DNA of 64,000 nucleotides from positions 1 to 64,000 of the forward strand of contig CAMLNA010000001.1 of the NCBI GenBank assembly GCA_946481025.1, written 5' to 3'. How positions within the stretch are numbered: position 1 is the first letter of the stretch; each line of letters starts with the position of its first letter. Source of the DNA: an uncultured Rivibacter sp. (GTDB lineage Bacteria; Pseudomonadota; Gammaproteobacteria; Burkholderiales; Burkholderiaceae). Positions 25,761 to 33,874 of the stretch are shown here, piece after piece. Both the position numbers and the translations under genes were made by a program. The notes under the pieces are model-generated. The model worked only from the letters and a program-made list of their open reading frames with translations. It was not told where the DNA came from and made no database searches.

Positions 25761-25803
25761 GCATGCAGGCGCGAGCCCATCACATCGAAGGAGGGACCCG
25801 ACC

Positions 25804-28113
25804 ATGCCACGCGTGATGGAGATCTCCACGCCGCTGGGCGCCGACGTGCTGCTGTTCCGCTCGATGAGCGCGACCGAAGAGATGGGCCGCCTGTTCGAGT
25901 ACCAGGTCGAGGTGCTCTCGAAGAAGAACGACGTCAACCCCGACGAGATCCTCGGCAAGAACGTCACGGTGAAGCTGGAGCTGGCCGAAGGCGGCGGGCC
26001 GCGCTGCTTCGACGGCTATGTGACGCGGTTCGGGCTCGTGGGCGTGACCGGCCGCTACTTCCGCTACCGCTTCACCGCGCGGCCCTGGCTGTGGCTGCTC
26101 ACCCGCACGAGCGACTGCCGCATCTTCCAGAAGAAGAAGGTGCCCGACATCGTGAAGGCGATCTTCGACAAGTACCCCGCGGCCGCCTTCGAGAGCCGCC
26201 TGACCGGCAGCTACAGCGAGTGGGACTACTGCGTGCAGTACCGCGAGACGGACTTCAACTTCGTGAGCCGCCTGATGGAGCAGGAGGGCATCTACTATTT
26301 CTTCGAGCACAAGGACGGCAAGCACACGCTGGTGCTGGCCGACGGCCCCAGCGCGCATTCGCCGTTCGGCGGGTATGCGAGCGTGCCCTTCATACCGCAC
26401 GACCGCGGCGGGCGGCTCGACCAGGAATACGTGGGCGACTGGCTGTTCGACCGGGAGATCCAAACCGGCGCCTACATGCTCGAGGACTACGACTTCACCA
26501 AGCCGAGCACCGACCTGCGCGTGTCCACCAAGTGCAAGCGCGAGCATGCCGAAGCGGCGGGCGAGTTCTATGACTATCCCGGTGAATACAACGTCAACGC
26601 CGACGGCGAGCATTACGTTCGCACGCGGCTCGAAGAGCTGCAGTGCTGCCACGAGCGCGCCATGGGCGCCGGCAACGCGCGCGGCATCGCGGCCGGGTGC
26701 CTCTTCAAGCTGACGGGCCAGACCCGCGAGGACCAGAACCGCGAGTACCTGGTGGTGTCGACGAGCACCGAGTTCGAGTTCGACGAGTACGAGTCGCAGA
26801 TGTCCACCGGGCCCAGCTTCCGCTGCAACTTCACCGCGCTGCCCAGCCGCGAGCCCTTCCGCTCGCAGCGCCTGACGCCCAAGCCCATCGTGCAGGGGCC
26901 GCAGACGGCCGTGGTGGTGGGGCCGAAGGGCGACGAGATCTACACCGACGAGTACGGCCGCGTGAAAGTGCAGTTCCACTGGGACCGCCTGGGCAAGCAG
27001 GACGAGAACAGCTCCTGCTGGGTGCGCGTGTCGCAGCCCTGGGCCGGCAAGAACTGGGGCTTCATGCAGATCCCGCGCATCGGCCAGGAGGTGGTGGTCG
27101 ATTTCCTCGAAGGCGACCCCGACCAGCCCATCATCACCGGCCGCGTCTACAACGCCGAGCAGATGCCGCCGTGGGGCCTGCCCGACAACAAGACGCAAAG
27201 CGGCGTGCTCACGCGGTCGACCACCGGCGGTAGCGGCGCCAACGCCAATGCGCTCCGTTTCGAAGACAAGAAGGGCGAGGAACAGGTGTGGCTCCACGCC
27301 GAGAAGAACCAGGACATCGAGGTCGAGAACGACGAGACGCACTGGGTCGGGCACGACCGCAAGAAGACGATCGACAACGACGAGACCACACACGTCAAGC
27401 ACGACCGCACCGAGACGGTGGACAACAACGAGACCATCACGATCCACGCCAACCGCACGGAGACGGTCGACAAGGAAGAGACCATCACCATCCATGGCGG
27501 GCGAACGGAGACGGTCGACAAGGAAGAGAGCATCACCATCCACGGCGGCCGCACCGAGAAGGTCGACAAGGACGAGAGCATCACCATCGACGGTGGGCGG
27601 ACCGAGACGGTCGCGAAGGACGAAAGCATCACCATCAACGGTGGGCGGACCGAGACGGTGGCGAAGGACGAGAACATCACCATCAACGGGGGGCGCACCG
27701 AGACGGTTGCTAAAGACGAGACGATCTCGATCAACGGTGGCCGCACCGAAACGGTGGCGAAGGACGAGAGCATCACCATCAGCGGGGGCCGCACGGAGTC
27801 CGTCTCCAAGGATGAAAGCGTGACGATCAGTGGTGGGCGCACCGTGTCGGTGACCAAGGATGAAAGCCTGACCGTCAGTGGCGGTCGCACGACCAGCATC
27901 ACCAAGGACGACAAGCTCACCGTCGGCAAGAACCTCGTGATCAGCGCCGGCGATTCCGTTTCCATCACCACTGGCAGCGCCAGCATCACGATGAAGAAGG
28001 ACGGAACGATCACCATCAAGGGCAAGGACATCACGATCGACGGCTCGGGGAAGATCAATGTGAAGGCGAGCAGTGACGTGGTGATCAAGGGTTCGAAAGT
28101 TTTGCAGAACTGA
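25804..28113 (+). CDS. vgrG: T6SS spike protein VgrG with long C-terminal repeat needle
   Basis: 769 residues from ATG 25804 (ribosome site gaaggagg). The gp27-like part (1-about 370) shows MEISTPLGADVLLFRSMSATEEMG, SDCRIFQKKKVPDIV and VQYRETDFNFVSRLMEQEGIYYFFEH. The gp5 OB-fold follows (VVVGPKGDEIYTDEYGRVKVQFHWD, CWVRVSQPWAGKNWGFMQIPR). From about residue 518 to 709 lie twelve 16-residue repeats forming the triple-stranded beta-helix. A short end (KASSDVVIKGSKVLQN) carries no extra effector domain, so cargo is probably bound by adaptors encoded next to it. Confidence 0.96.
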   Translation: MPRVMEISTPLGADVLLFRSMSATEEMGRLFEYQVEVLSKKNDVNPDEILGKNVTVKLELAEGGGPRCFDGYVTRFGLVGVTGRYFRYRFTARPWLWLLTRTSDCRIFQKKKVPDIVKAIFDKYPAAAFESRLTGSYSEWDYCVQYRETDFNFVSRLMEQEGIYYFFEHKDGKHTLVLADGPSAHSPFGGYASVPFIPHDRGGRLDQEYVGDWLFDREIQTGAYMLEDYDFTKPSTDLRVSTKCKREHAEAAGEFYDYPGEYNVNADGEHYVRTRLEELQCCHERAMGAGNARGIAAGCLFKLTGQTREDQNREYLVVSTSTEFEFDEYESQMSTGPSFRCNFTALPSREPFRSQRLTPKPIVQGPQTAVVVGPKGDEIYTDEYGRVKVQFHWDRLGKQDENSSCWVRVSQPWAGKNWGFMQIPRIGQEVVVDFLEGDPDQPIITGRVYNAEQMPPWGLPDNKTQSGVLTRSTTGGSGANANALRFEDKKGEEQVWLHAEKNQDIEVENDETHWVGHDRKKTIDNDETTHVKHDRTETVDNNETITIHANRTETVDKEETITIHGGRTETVDKEESITIHGGRTEKVDKDESITIDGGRTETVAKDESITINGGRTETVAKDENITINGGRTETVAKDETISINGGRTETVAKDESITISGGRTESVSKDESVTISGGRTVSVTKDESLTVSGGRTTSITKDDKLTVGKNLVISAGDSVSITTGSASITMKKDGTITIKGKDITIDGSGKINVKASSDVVIKGSKVLQN
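27355..27930 (+). repeat. Twelve 48-bp tandem repeats in vgrG
   Basis: Twelve in-register 48-bp units encode a 16-residue repeat with core GRTETVAKDESITING. Outer copies are more diverged (DRKKTIDNDETTHVKH at the start, GRTTSITKDDKLTVGK at the end), while units 4-9 are nearly the same. The protein repeat fits the beta-helix needle of VgrG. Near-identical central units make the copy number liable to change by slippage or recombination. Confidence 0.9.
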
Positions 28114-28121
28114 GGCACACC

Positions 28122-28661
28122 ATGAGCGGAAGACAACAACTCACGCCGGCAGTTGCAGAAAAATCTATTGAAGAAGGTGCTGATCTGTTGCGGCAGCTGG
28201 TTGAGGTGCCAGTTCAGCTGCCTCAGCCTGCAATCCCTGCGCTGCCATCAGTCGTGGTGGGCGAGCTGGTCGCAATAGCCGATGACGGTGTCACGCCGCT
28301 GGTCGTGCACCCGCTGACGACGGGCACGCGTGCGCTGCGCGCTCGCTCGGTGCTTGACCTGCACGGGGCACATGTCGGTCGACAGGTCGTGCTGGCATTC
28401 GAGCACGGTGACCCCGAGCGGCCCATCGTGATGGGCGTGCTGAACCAAGCCGGCCTCACGGCCGAGCAGCAGCAGGCGCTGGCCGTGGAAAGTGACGGCC
28501 AGCGCATGGTGGTGAGCGCGCGGGAACAACTCGTCCTGCGTTGCGGCAAGGCCAGCATCACGCTCACGCGAGCCGGCAAGCTGCTGATCGAAGGTTCCTA
28601 CGTGCTCAGCCGTTCCACGGGGGTGAACCGCATCAAGGGCGGTTCGGTTCAGCTGAACTGA
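28122..28661 (+). CDS. DUF6484-type VgrG-associated protein
   Basis: 179 residues, soluble, no signal. The middle contains VVVGELVAIADDGVTPLVVHP and LHGAHVGRQVVLAFEHGDPERPIVMGVLNQ, similar in layout to the OB-fold of VgrG (compare its EGDPDQPIITGRVYN). This matches the DUF6484 family, usually found just after VgrG. The C-terminus (CGKASITLTRAGKLLIEGSYVLSRSTGVNRIKGGSVQLN in two strand-rich blocks) again resembles needle sequence. It may load or complete the spike. It starts 8 bases after vgrG, and the GC content begins to drop here. Confidence 0.75.
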   Translation: MSGRQQLTPAVAEKSIEEGADLLRQLVEVPVQLPQPAIPALPSVVVGELVAIADDGVTPLVVHPLTTGTRALRARSVLDLHGAHVGRQVVLAFEHGDPERPIVMGVLNQAGLTAEQQQALAVESDGQRMVVSAREQLVLRCGKASITLTRAGKLLIEGSYVLSRSTGVNRIKGGSVQLN

Positions 28662-28675
28662 AGAACGGGCGCCAC

Positions 28676-29779
28676 ATGGAACTCATCAACGCCACCCGTA
28701 TGGTTGCCGGCTACACGATGGGGCTGGAGCCCAGCGGCCGCGAGCTGCTGGTTGTTGTGATCAAGGGCACCTTCGTGCTGCCGAAGAACGGCGAGCCGGT
28801 GCGCCTGCACGACGAGCAGTTGCCGCTGGTGATGGCCGACACCTTCTCCGGCGAGCCGGGCTTCAGTGCACCGGTTCTGGAGATCGACTTCGCCCCGCGC
28901 AAGCACGCGTGCGACGTGCTGCTGGTCGGTCATGCGCGTGCACCTGAGGGACGCGAGGTCACGCGACTGCGTGCGGGCATTCGTGTCGGGCCGATGGAGA
29001 AAGCGTTCGACGTGGTGGGCGATCGTGTGTGGCAAGCAGGGCTCACGGGTATCAGTGCCTCGTCGCCCCAGCCGTTCACCGAGAAGCTGGTGTCTTACGA
29101 CACCGCGTTTGGTGGTGCGGACCGGTATAGCCAGGACGAAAGCGAGCACGACGCCTACCTGCCCAACCCCGTGGGCCGTGGGTGGCACAAGCACCTGAAG
29201 AACGCGTGGGTCGACGGCACACCGCTGCCGAACACCGAGGAGATCGGCAAGTCAGTGAGCTTTCCGAGTGACAAGCACAAGCCGATGGCGATGGGCCCGA
29301 TCGGGCGCGGTTGGCCACAGCGCGCTCGTTATGCCGGCACCTACGACCAGCGATGGCTGGACGACGTGTTTCCCTTTCTGCCGAAGGATTTCGACGAGCG
29401 CTACTACCAGGCAGCACCGGAGGATCAGCAGATGCCTTTGCCGAAGGGTCCGATGGAGGTCATGCTGTGCGGGTTCACTGCCGACGGGCCGAGGCAGTTT
29501 GTGCTGCCCCATTTTGAAGCACCGATCCATGTTTTTCCTAAACGCGGCTTGCGAGAGGACCTAATCGGCACGTTGGACACCATCGCTTTCGAGCCGGACC
29601 AGGGGCGTTTCACGGTGAGTTGGCGTCTGGCGCGGCCATTGAAGAAGAGCATGCACGAAATCGCGCAAGTGCTGGTTGGTCGCAAGGGCCTCGAGTGGTG
29701 GCAGAAGCTCGAAGCGGCGGCGTTCCCAATTTCGATCGCAGTGGCTTCTGTGCAGCACCCGCAGGCTCAACCCGCATGA
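28676..29779 (+). CDS. DUF2169 T6SS effector adaptor
   Basis: 367 residues from ATG 28676, 14 bases after the preceding stop. The DUF2169 family pattern is visible: MELINATRMVAGYTMGLEPSGRELLVVVIKGTF at the start, VLLVGHARAPEGREV, AFGGADRY, NPVGRGWHKH, and PKGPMEVMLCGFTADG. Known members are chaperone/adaptors that attach PAAR-type effectors to VgrG. The stop overlaps the start of a 37-codon ORF (ATGA). Confidence 0.85.
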   Translation: MELINATRMVAGYTMGLEPSGRELLVVVIKGTFVLPKNGEPVRLHDEQLPLVMADTFSGEPGFSAPVLEIDFAPRKHACDVLLVGHARAPEGREVTRLRAGIRVGPMEKAFDVVGDRVWQAGLTGISASSPQPFTEKLVSYDTAFGGADRYSQDESEHDAYLPNPVGRGWHKHLKNAWVDGTPLPNTEEIGKSVSFPSDKHKPMAMGPIGRGWPQRARYAGTYDQRWLDDVFPFLPKDFDERYYQAAPEDQQMPLPKGPMEVMLCGFTADGPRQFVLPHFEAPIHVFPKRGLREDLIGTLDTIAFEPDQGRFTVSWRLARPLKKSMHEIAQVLVGRKGLEWWQKLEAAAFPISIAVASVQHPQAQPA

Positions 29780-29889
29780 ACTCGACGGCCAATCGCAGGA
29801 GATTGATCAAGACGGTAGGTGGACGCCGACAAATGGAAGAACTCAGCGAGCGAAGTAAGCGCTCAAGCCGATACGAGTGGATGACATGA
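29776..29889 (+). CDS. Possible small coupled gene, 37 residues
   Basis: ATG 29776 overlaps the DUF2169 stop (ATGA) and its own TGA (29887-29889) overlaps the ATG of the next gene. The product would be highly basic (MNSTANRRRLIKTVGGRRQM, then EELSERSKRSSRYEWMT). I do not recognise it. It may be a real small protein or a translational bridge through the 106-base gap. Confidence 0.35.
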   Translation: MNSTANRRRLIKTVGGRRQMEELSERSKRSSRYEWMT

Positions 29890-30911
29890 CGGCGACCCCG
29901 CTCGCCATCAAAGCTACGGGAATGGTCACCAGCGTCGGCTTCTGCGCGCCTTCATGTTGTGCGGCGATTCGCGCCAAACTGTCCAATCCCATTGAAATGA
30001 CGTTTCTGAATGGGCTTGCCGAGCGCATCGTAGGTCACGAAGTGCCGCTCGAAGTTCCGTGGCGAGGGCGCTACAGGCTGATCCATCTCGCCGCCCAGGC
30101 TTTGGATGAGTGCACGGCGGGACTGGATCGCGAACTGCTGGCCCGCACGCCTTTGTTCCTGTGCATTGCTGAAGCGGAACGTGAGGGACGCGAGGTTGGT
30201 TTAGACGATTCGCTGTTAACGGACATCTGCGAGGAACTGCAGACCAAGTTCTCGCCGCAGTCCGAGGTGATTGCTTTGGGGCGCGTTGGAGTTGCCCATG
30301 CCTTGGCTCGTTGCCGTGCGTTGATCGAGGCTGGTGCGGCACCTTTCGCCGTCGTGGCAGGCGTCGACAGTTTGCTGCGCGAAGAGACCCTCGATGCGTA
30401 CGATGCGGCACAGCGTTTGCTCACACAGGCCAATTCGAATGGATTTCTGCCCGGCGAAGGCGCTGGGGCGCTTCTTGTAGGCCGGCCCACCACGCGGGCT
30501 GAGCTGCGGTGCACGGGCCTCGGGTTCGCGACTGAAAAAGCGCACGTGAATTCCACCCTGCCTCTGCGCGGCGATGGTCTAGCCGATGCGGTTCGAATGG
30601 CCTTGAATGAAGCAAGTTGTGGGCTGCACGACATCGACTACCGAATTGCCGATGTGTCGGGTGAACACTACTACTTCAAGGAGGCTTCGTTGATGGTCGG
30701 CCGGCTGGCAAGAGCACGCCGAGCGGAGCACGAACTCTGGCATCCAGCCGAATGCATTGGAGAGACGGGAGCACTCGGGGGGGTGGCGACGCTCGTGGTT
30801 GCCGACGACGCTGCGAGACGGGAGTACGCACCTGGCCGCCGCGTTCTCACACACTTTTCCGCAGACCACGGCGAGCGCGCTGCGGCTGTCTTGGAATATG
30901 GAGGACCATGA
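29886..30911 (+). CDS. Ketosynthase-like (pseudo-thiolase) protein of the effector cassette
   Basis: 341 residues from ATG 29886 (an in-frame GTG at 29877 is possible). The beta-ketoacyl synthase fold is shown by GMVTSVGF at the start, FAVVAGVDSLL, and NGFLPGEGAGALLVGR, where true enzymes have GFVxGEGAG. The nucleophilic Cys of the TACA motif has no equivalent before the VGVAHALARCRALIEAG helix (ALGRVG instead). The HGTGT motif is replaced by VSGEHYY, and the second His by Glu in ECIGETGALGG. It is therefore probably not an enzyme. Ketosynthase-like genes are known next to DUF2169 and DUF4150 genes; here it likely helps to load the effector. Its stop overlaps the next start. Confidence 0.8.
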   Translation: MTATPLAIKATGMVTSVGFCAPSCCAAIRAKLSNPIEMTFLNGLAERIVGHEVPLEVPWRGRYRLIHLAAQALDECTAGLDRELLARTPLFLCIAEAEREGREVGLDDSLLTDICEELQTKFSPQSEVIALGRVGVAHALARCRALIEAGAAPFAVVAGVDSLLREETLDAYDAAQRLLTQANSNGFLPGEGAGALLVGRPTTRAELRCTGLGFATEKAHVNSTLPLRGDGLADAVRMALNEASCGLHDIDYRIADVSGEHYYFKEASLMVGRLARARRAEHELWHPAECIGETGALGGVATLVVADDAARREYAPGRRVLTHFSADHGERAAAVLEYGGP

Positions 30912-31822
30912 TGGCAGACGACGTCTACGCCAACGGCATGGAGGTGTCGTGCAAAGCCGGACCCGGCAAATCCATCTGCGCATTTCCGGATGTGTGCTTT
31001 ACACCCCCGCAGACGCCGGCGACACCGGCAGGCGTGCCAATTCCGTATCCGAACACCAGCATGGATTCCGATTGCTCAGATGGCAGCACGTCGGTGAAAG
31101 TGTCCGGCCAGGAAGTGATGCTCAAGAACAAGAGCTGCTTCAAGAAGAGCACGGGCGATGAGGCAGGTTGTGCGCCAAAGAAAGGAATGGCGACGAGCAC
31201 AAACACGGGCAAGGTCTTCTTCAGCGCCTGGTCTATGGACGTCAAGATTGAGGGTGAGAACGTGGTCCGTCATCTTGACGTGACGACCCACAACCACTCA
31301 AACCCTGCGAATGAGTTCGCGCCGTGGCCAAACTGTGCGCGGGCGCGACCATCGACGGACACCAAGGTAAAACCCTGTGCCGCTGCCTGCAACAACAAGA
31401 AGCTCACAACGGAGGAAAAAGACGCGTTGCGGAGGACGCCTGAGTACGAAGCGGCAATGATCCAAGTCAATCCGCCGCCAGGCCCCAACAAGTGCACGAC
31501 GTGCCCGCGCACGCCTCCCAGACTCAGTCCGGACCATATGTTGCCGCTCGACCATATTGTGGATATGCCTGGATTCGCTTGCCTGTCGAAAGACGATCAG
31601 AGCAAGATTGCCAATCACAAGGACAACATGGTGCCCTTGTGCCGATCGTGCAACAGCTCAAAGAAGAACAAGATCTGGCCCGCCTGGAAAGGGGTAGAGA
31701 ACCGCACACCGGCACCGATCGTTCATCCGCAGACGCTGCTGGACGTGTCGGAGAAGCGCACAAAGCGGATTGAGCAGAACACCCAAACCAGGATCAACAA
31801 CGCGGATTGCCCGCTCAAGTAA
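30908..31822 (+). CDS. DUF4150 (PAAR-like) protein fused to an HNH nuclease, T6SS effector
   Basis: 304 residues from ATG 30908, overlapping the ketosynthase-like stop. The first ~135 residues match DUF4150/PAAR-like spike tips (MMADDVYANGMEVSCKAGPG, CFTPPQTPATPAGVPIPYPN, SGQEVMLKNKSCFKKSTGDEAG). A linker follows. The C-terminus holds an HNH nuclease: zinc Cys pair C196xxC199, catalytic DHMLPLDHI (His216), then NMVPLCRSCNSSKKNK with C245xxC248 and Asn249. The product should ride on VgrG and cut DNA in the target cell. GC content and codon use are lower than in the core T6SS genes, which suggests transfer of the cassette. The next gene is the probable immunity gene. Confidence 0.85.
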   Translation: MMADDVYANGMEVSCKAGPGKSICAFPDVCFTPPQTPATPAGVPIPYPNTSMDSDCSDGSTSVKVSGQEVMLKNKSCFKKSTGDEAGCAPKKGMATSTNTGKVFFSAWSMDVKIEGENVVRHLDVTTHNHSNPANEFAPWPNCARARPSTDTKVKPCAAACNNKKLTTEEKDALRRTPEYEAAMIQVNPPPGPNKCTTCPRTPPRLSPDHMLPLDHIVDMPGFACLSKDDQSKIANHKDNMVPLCRSCNSSKKNKIWPAWKGVENRTPAPIVHPQTLLDVSEKRTKRIEQNTQTRINNADCPLK

Positions 31823-32505
31823 CGTCGGAGGCCACCATCGCCAAGAAAACCGATACCGCCAAGAAGCTCGACGAACTGTTGAAGTTCGTGGCGGCCGAAG
31901 GCCACGTTGTCGTGCATACGCCACCGCTCGACTTGGCAGTCGCCAAGCAGGTCGGCGTCCCACCGGCATGGCTCGATGCACTGACCGGACCCGTGACGGT
32001 CTCCGAACAGATCCTCACGCTCTGGCGATCCCTGGCGAAGGTGATGCCGCGGACGCGCACCGCCTACGCGGCACATGCCGTCGCGCTCGTCGCCGTGCAG
32101 ACCGACACATATCCGCTCTCGCTGCTGTATTGCTTCGATCTAGGCACAAGGTGGTCGGCGCGACGGGGCTTCTTGCCGGGTGGACCATTGCCCGAGGTCG
32201 CCAGCCGTTTCCCCGTGGATCTCAGCCCCCTGTACGCGCTGCACGACGGACTAGTGCATATGTCGTCGGGTGAGGCCGGTCCACTACCCATGGAGGAGTG
32301 GACCGCTATCTCCGACGAGCAAGGCGGCGAGTTGATGGAAGTCTTGTCCGAAGGCGGCCGAGGCCTGGGCTTTGACCTGTCCGTTGATCCGGTTCGCAGC
32401 TATTGGCTCGATGCCGACAACGAAAAGAACCCGGTGCGAGAGGTCGAGGACCCATGGGCATTCATGGACCAGTTTATGGCGGGTTGGCTGGAGCGCCAGG
32501 AATAA
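31807..32505 (+). CDS. Putative immunity protein of the HNH effector
   Basis: 232 residues if started at TTG 31807, which overlaps the effector stop by 16 bases. A ribosome-like GGAGG (31827-31831) stands 5 bases before an ATC (31837-31839) in the same frame (IAKKTDTAKKLDELLKF), so a non-canonical ATC start giving 222 residues is also possible; no ATG is available near. The protein is soluble with acidic segments. The part FPVDLSPLYALHDGLVHMSSGEAGPLPMEEW resembles SMI1/KNR4 (SUKH) immunity proteins, a common class that neutralises nuclease toxins. The assignment rests on this resemblance and the position. Confidence 0.7.
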   Translation: MPAQVTSEATIAKKTDTAKKLDELLKFVAAEGHVVVHTPPLDLAVAKQVGVPPAWLDALTGPVTVSEQILTLWRSLAKVMPRTRTAYAAHAVALVAVQTDTYPLSLLYCFDLGTRWSARRGFLPGGPLPEVASRFPVDLSPLYALHDGLVHMSSGEAGPLPMEEWTAISDEQGGELMEVLSEGGRGLGFDLSVDPVRSYWLDADNEKNPVREVEDPWAFMDQFMAGWLERQE

Positions 32506-32644
32506 ATGAGGCGTCAAAGCATGGAAGGTAGATACTTCTTGATGGCCTGCGCCGACAGGATCGCCTCTTGTGGCGATGACGACATCGCCGGTTCGACTGT
32601 TCAAGAAGGGACTCGCACCAGTTGATAGACGCGGGATATGCAGC

Positions 32645-33874
32645 TCAGGCACACCCCACGATCTTGAACTCCACCCGCCGATCCAACGCATCCGTCGCAT
32701 CATCCGTTCCCGTCCCGATGATGTTCTCCCGGAACCCCACGCCACTCGCCTTCGTGCGCGCCGTCAACTCCGGCGCCTCGGTGGTCAGCCTCTGACGGAT
32801 CACCGTCGCCCGCTGCGCCGACAGCCTGTCGTTGTACGGCTCGCTCCCGGTGCGGCTGGTGTGGCCTACCACGTCCATGCACACCTTCTCGCTCGCGCTG
32901 TAGCGCGCGATCGTCCGCAGCCAGATGGGGTAGGGGCCGCTGATCTTCGGGTCGGGCCAGAAGTCGGTGCTGTTGGGCTTGAACAGGAACTTGACGCCCA
33001 GGTTGTTGTTGGCAATGCCGTAGGCCACCACCTTGCCGAAGGCCTGCTCGGCCTCCGTGTTCTTGCCGAGCTTCATGCAGGTGAGGTAGATGCCGTTGAG
33101 CGTGCGCATCTGTTCGCCGCTGGGGGTGGCGAGCACGCTCTTGTACAGGTCGAGCGCTTCCTGGTAGCGGTCGCCGTTGTACAGCTGCGTGGCTTCGTTG
33201 ATGGTGGCCGCCGTGGTCACGCGCTGAAAGTAGGCCGGGTCGGCCGGCTTGCCGGGCGGCGTGGCGCTGGTGCGGATGTAGCCGTCCACCACGCCGTCTT
33301 TCACGAGGATGGGGCTGTCGCGGTAGTAGGGCGTGGGCGTGGTGTCGAGGTTGTCGTCGTGCGCGCGTGACGACGATTGCGCCACCACCATGCCGTTCTT
33401 GGTGTCGGTGAGTGCGAGGTCGATCTGGAACGGCGGGCGCGCGCCGGCCTTGGCCGCGGCCTGCACACGCGTGAGCGTGCCGGTCAGCAGGTATTGCGCC
33501 TTGCCCAGGCTGGCAGGCTGGAAGGGCAGCACGTCGAACTGGTTGCCTCGCAGGCGCTGTGTCACGCGCTCTTCGAGCAGCCGGGTCAGCGCGGTCTGCT
33601 GGCCCGAAGGGCTCTCGAACATGGGGTCGATGACGACGGCGCGCGTGCCGGTGAGCTTGGCCACGAAGGCCGGCAGCTTCTGGGTCTGCGCCATCAGGTT
33701 GTCGGTGGCTTGTGCCACGGCCTGCTCGAAGGCCACTTCATCGGTGCTGGCCACGGGCGGGGGCGGCGTGGCGCAGCCCGCGAGCAGGGTGCCGACGAGC
33801 AGCAGCGAGGCCCACAGAGCGATGGCAGGTCGCGGCATGGCGGCCGCACGCTGACGAAGAAGGTTCGCTTTCAT
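32645..33874 (-). CDS. OmpA-domain lipoprotein, T6SS-linked
   Basis: 409 residues from ATG 33874 (AGGAG upstream; GTG 33883 possible). Lipoprotein signal TLLAGC with Cys34. A long middle part of unknown fold (about 50-230) and a TPR-like helix pair (LYNGDRYQEALDLYKSVL) lead to a C-terminal OmpA domain that binds peptidoglycan (CMDVVGHTSRTGSEPYNDRLSAQRA and the final DRRVEFKIVGC). It overlaps the kinase stop by 4 bases, so it is in an operon with it. OmpA-type proteins can anchor the T6SS to the cell wall, as TagL does; here it may be the kinase's envelope partner. Confidence 0.85.
   Translation of the reverse strand: MKANLLRQRAAAMPRPAIALWASLLLVGTLLAGCATPPPPVASTDEVAFEQAVAQATDNLMAQTQKLPAFVAKLTGTRAVVIDPMFESPSGQQTALTRLLEERVTQRLRGNQFDVLPFQPASLGKAQYLLTGTLTRVQAAAKAGARPPFQIDLALTDTKNGMVVAQSSSRAHDDNLDTTPTPYYRDSPILVKDGVVDGYIRTSATPPGKPADPAYFQRVTTAATINEATQLYNGDRYQEALDLYKSVLATPSGEQMRTLNGIYLTCMKLGKNTEAEQAFGKVVAYGIANNNLGVKFLFKPNSTDFWPDPKISGPYPIWLRTIARYSASEKVCMDVVGHTSRTGSEPYNDRLSAQRATVIRQRLTTEAPELTARTKASGVGFRENIIGTGTDDATDALDRRVEFKIVGCA

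Noticed and set aside
27355..27930. Regular 48-bp repeats that could suggest a CRISPR array
   Set aside because: There are no unique spacers; the units are in frame and encode the VgrG beta-helix.
32521..32625. 34-residue ORF between the immunity and OmpA genes
   Set aside because: No ribosome site, no known motif, no coupling to a neighbour.
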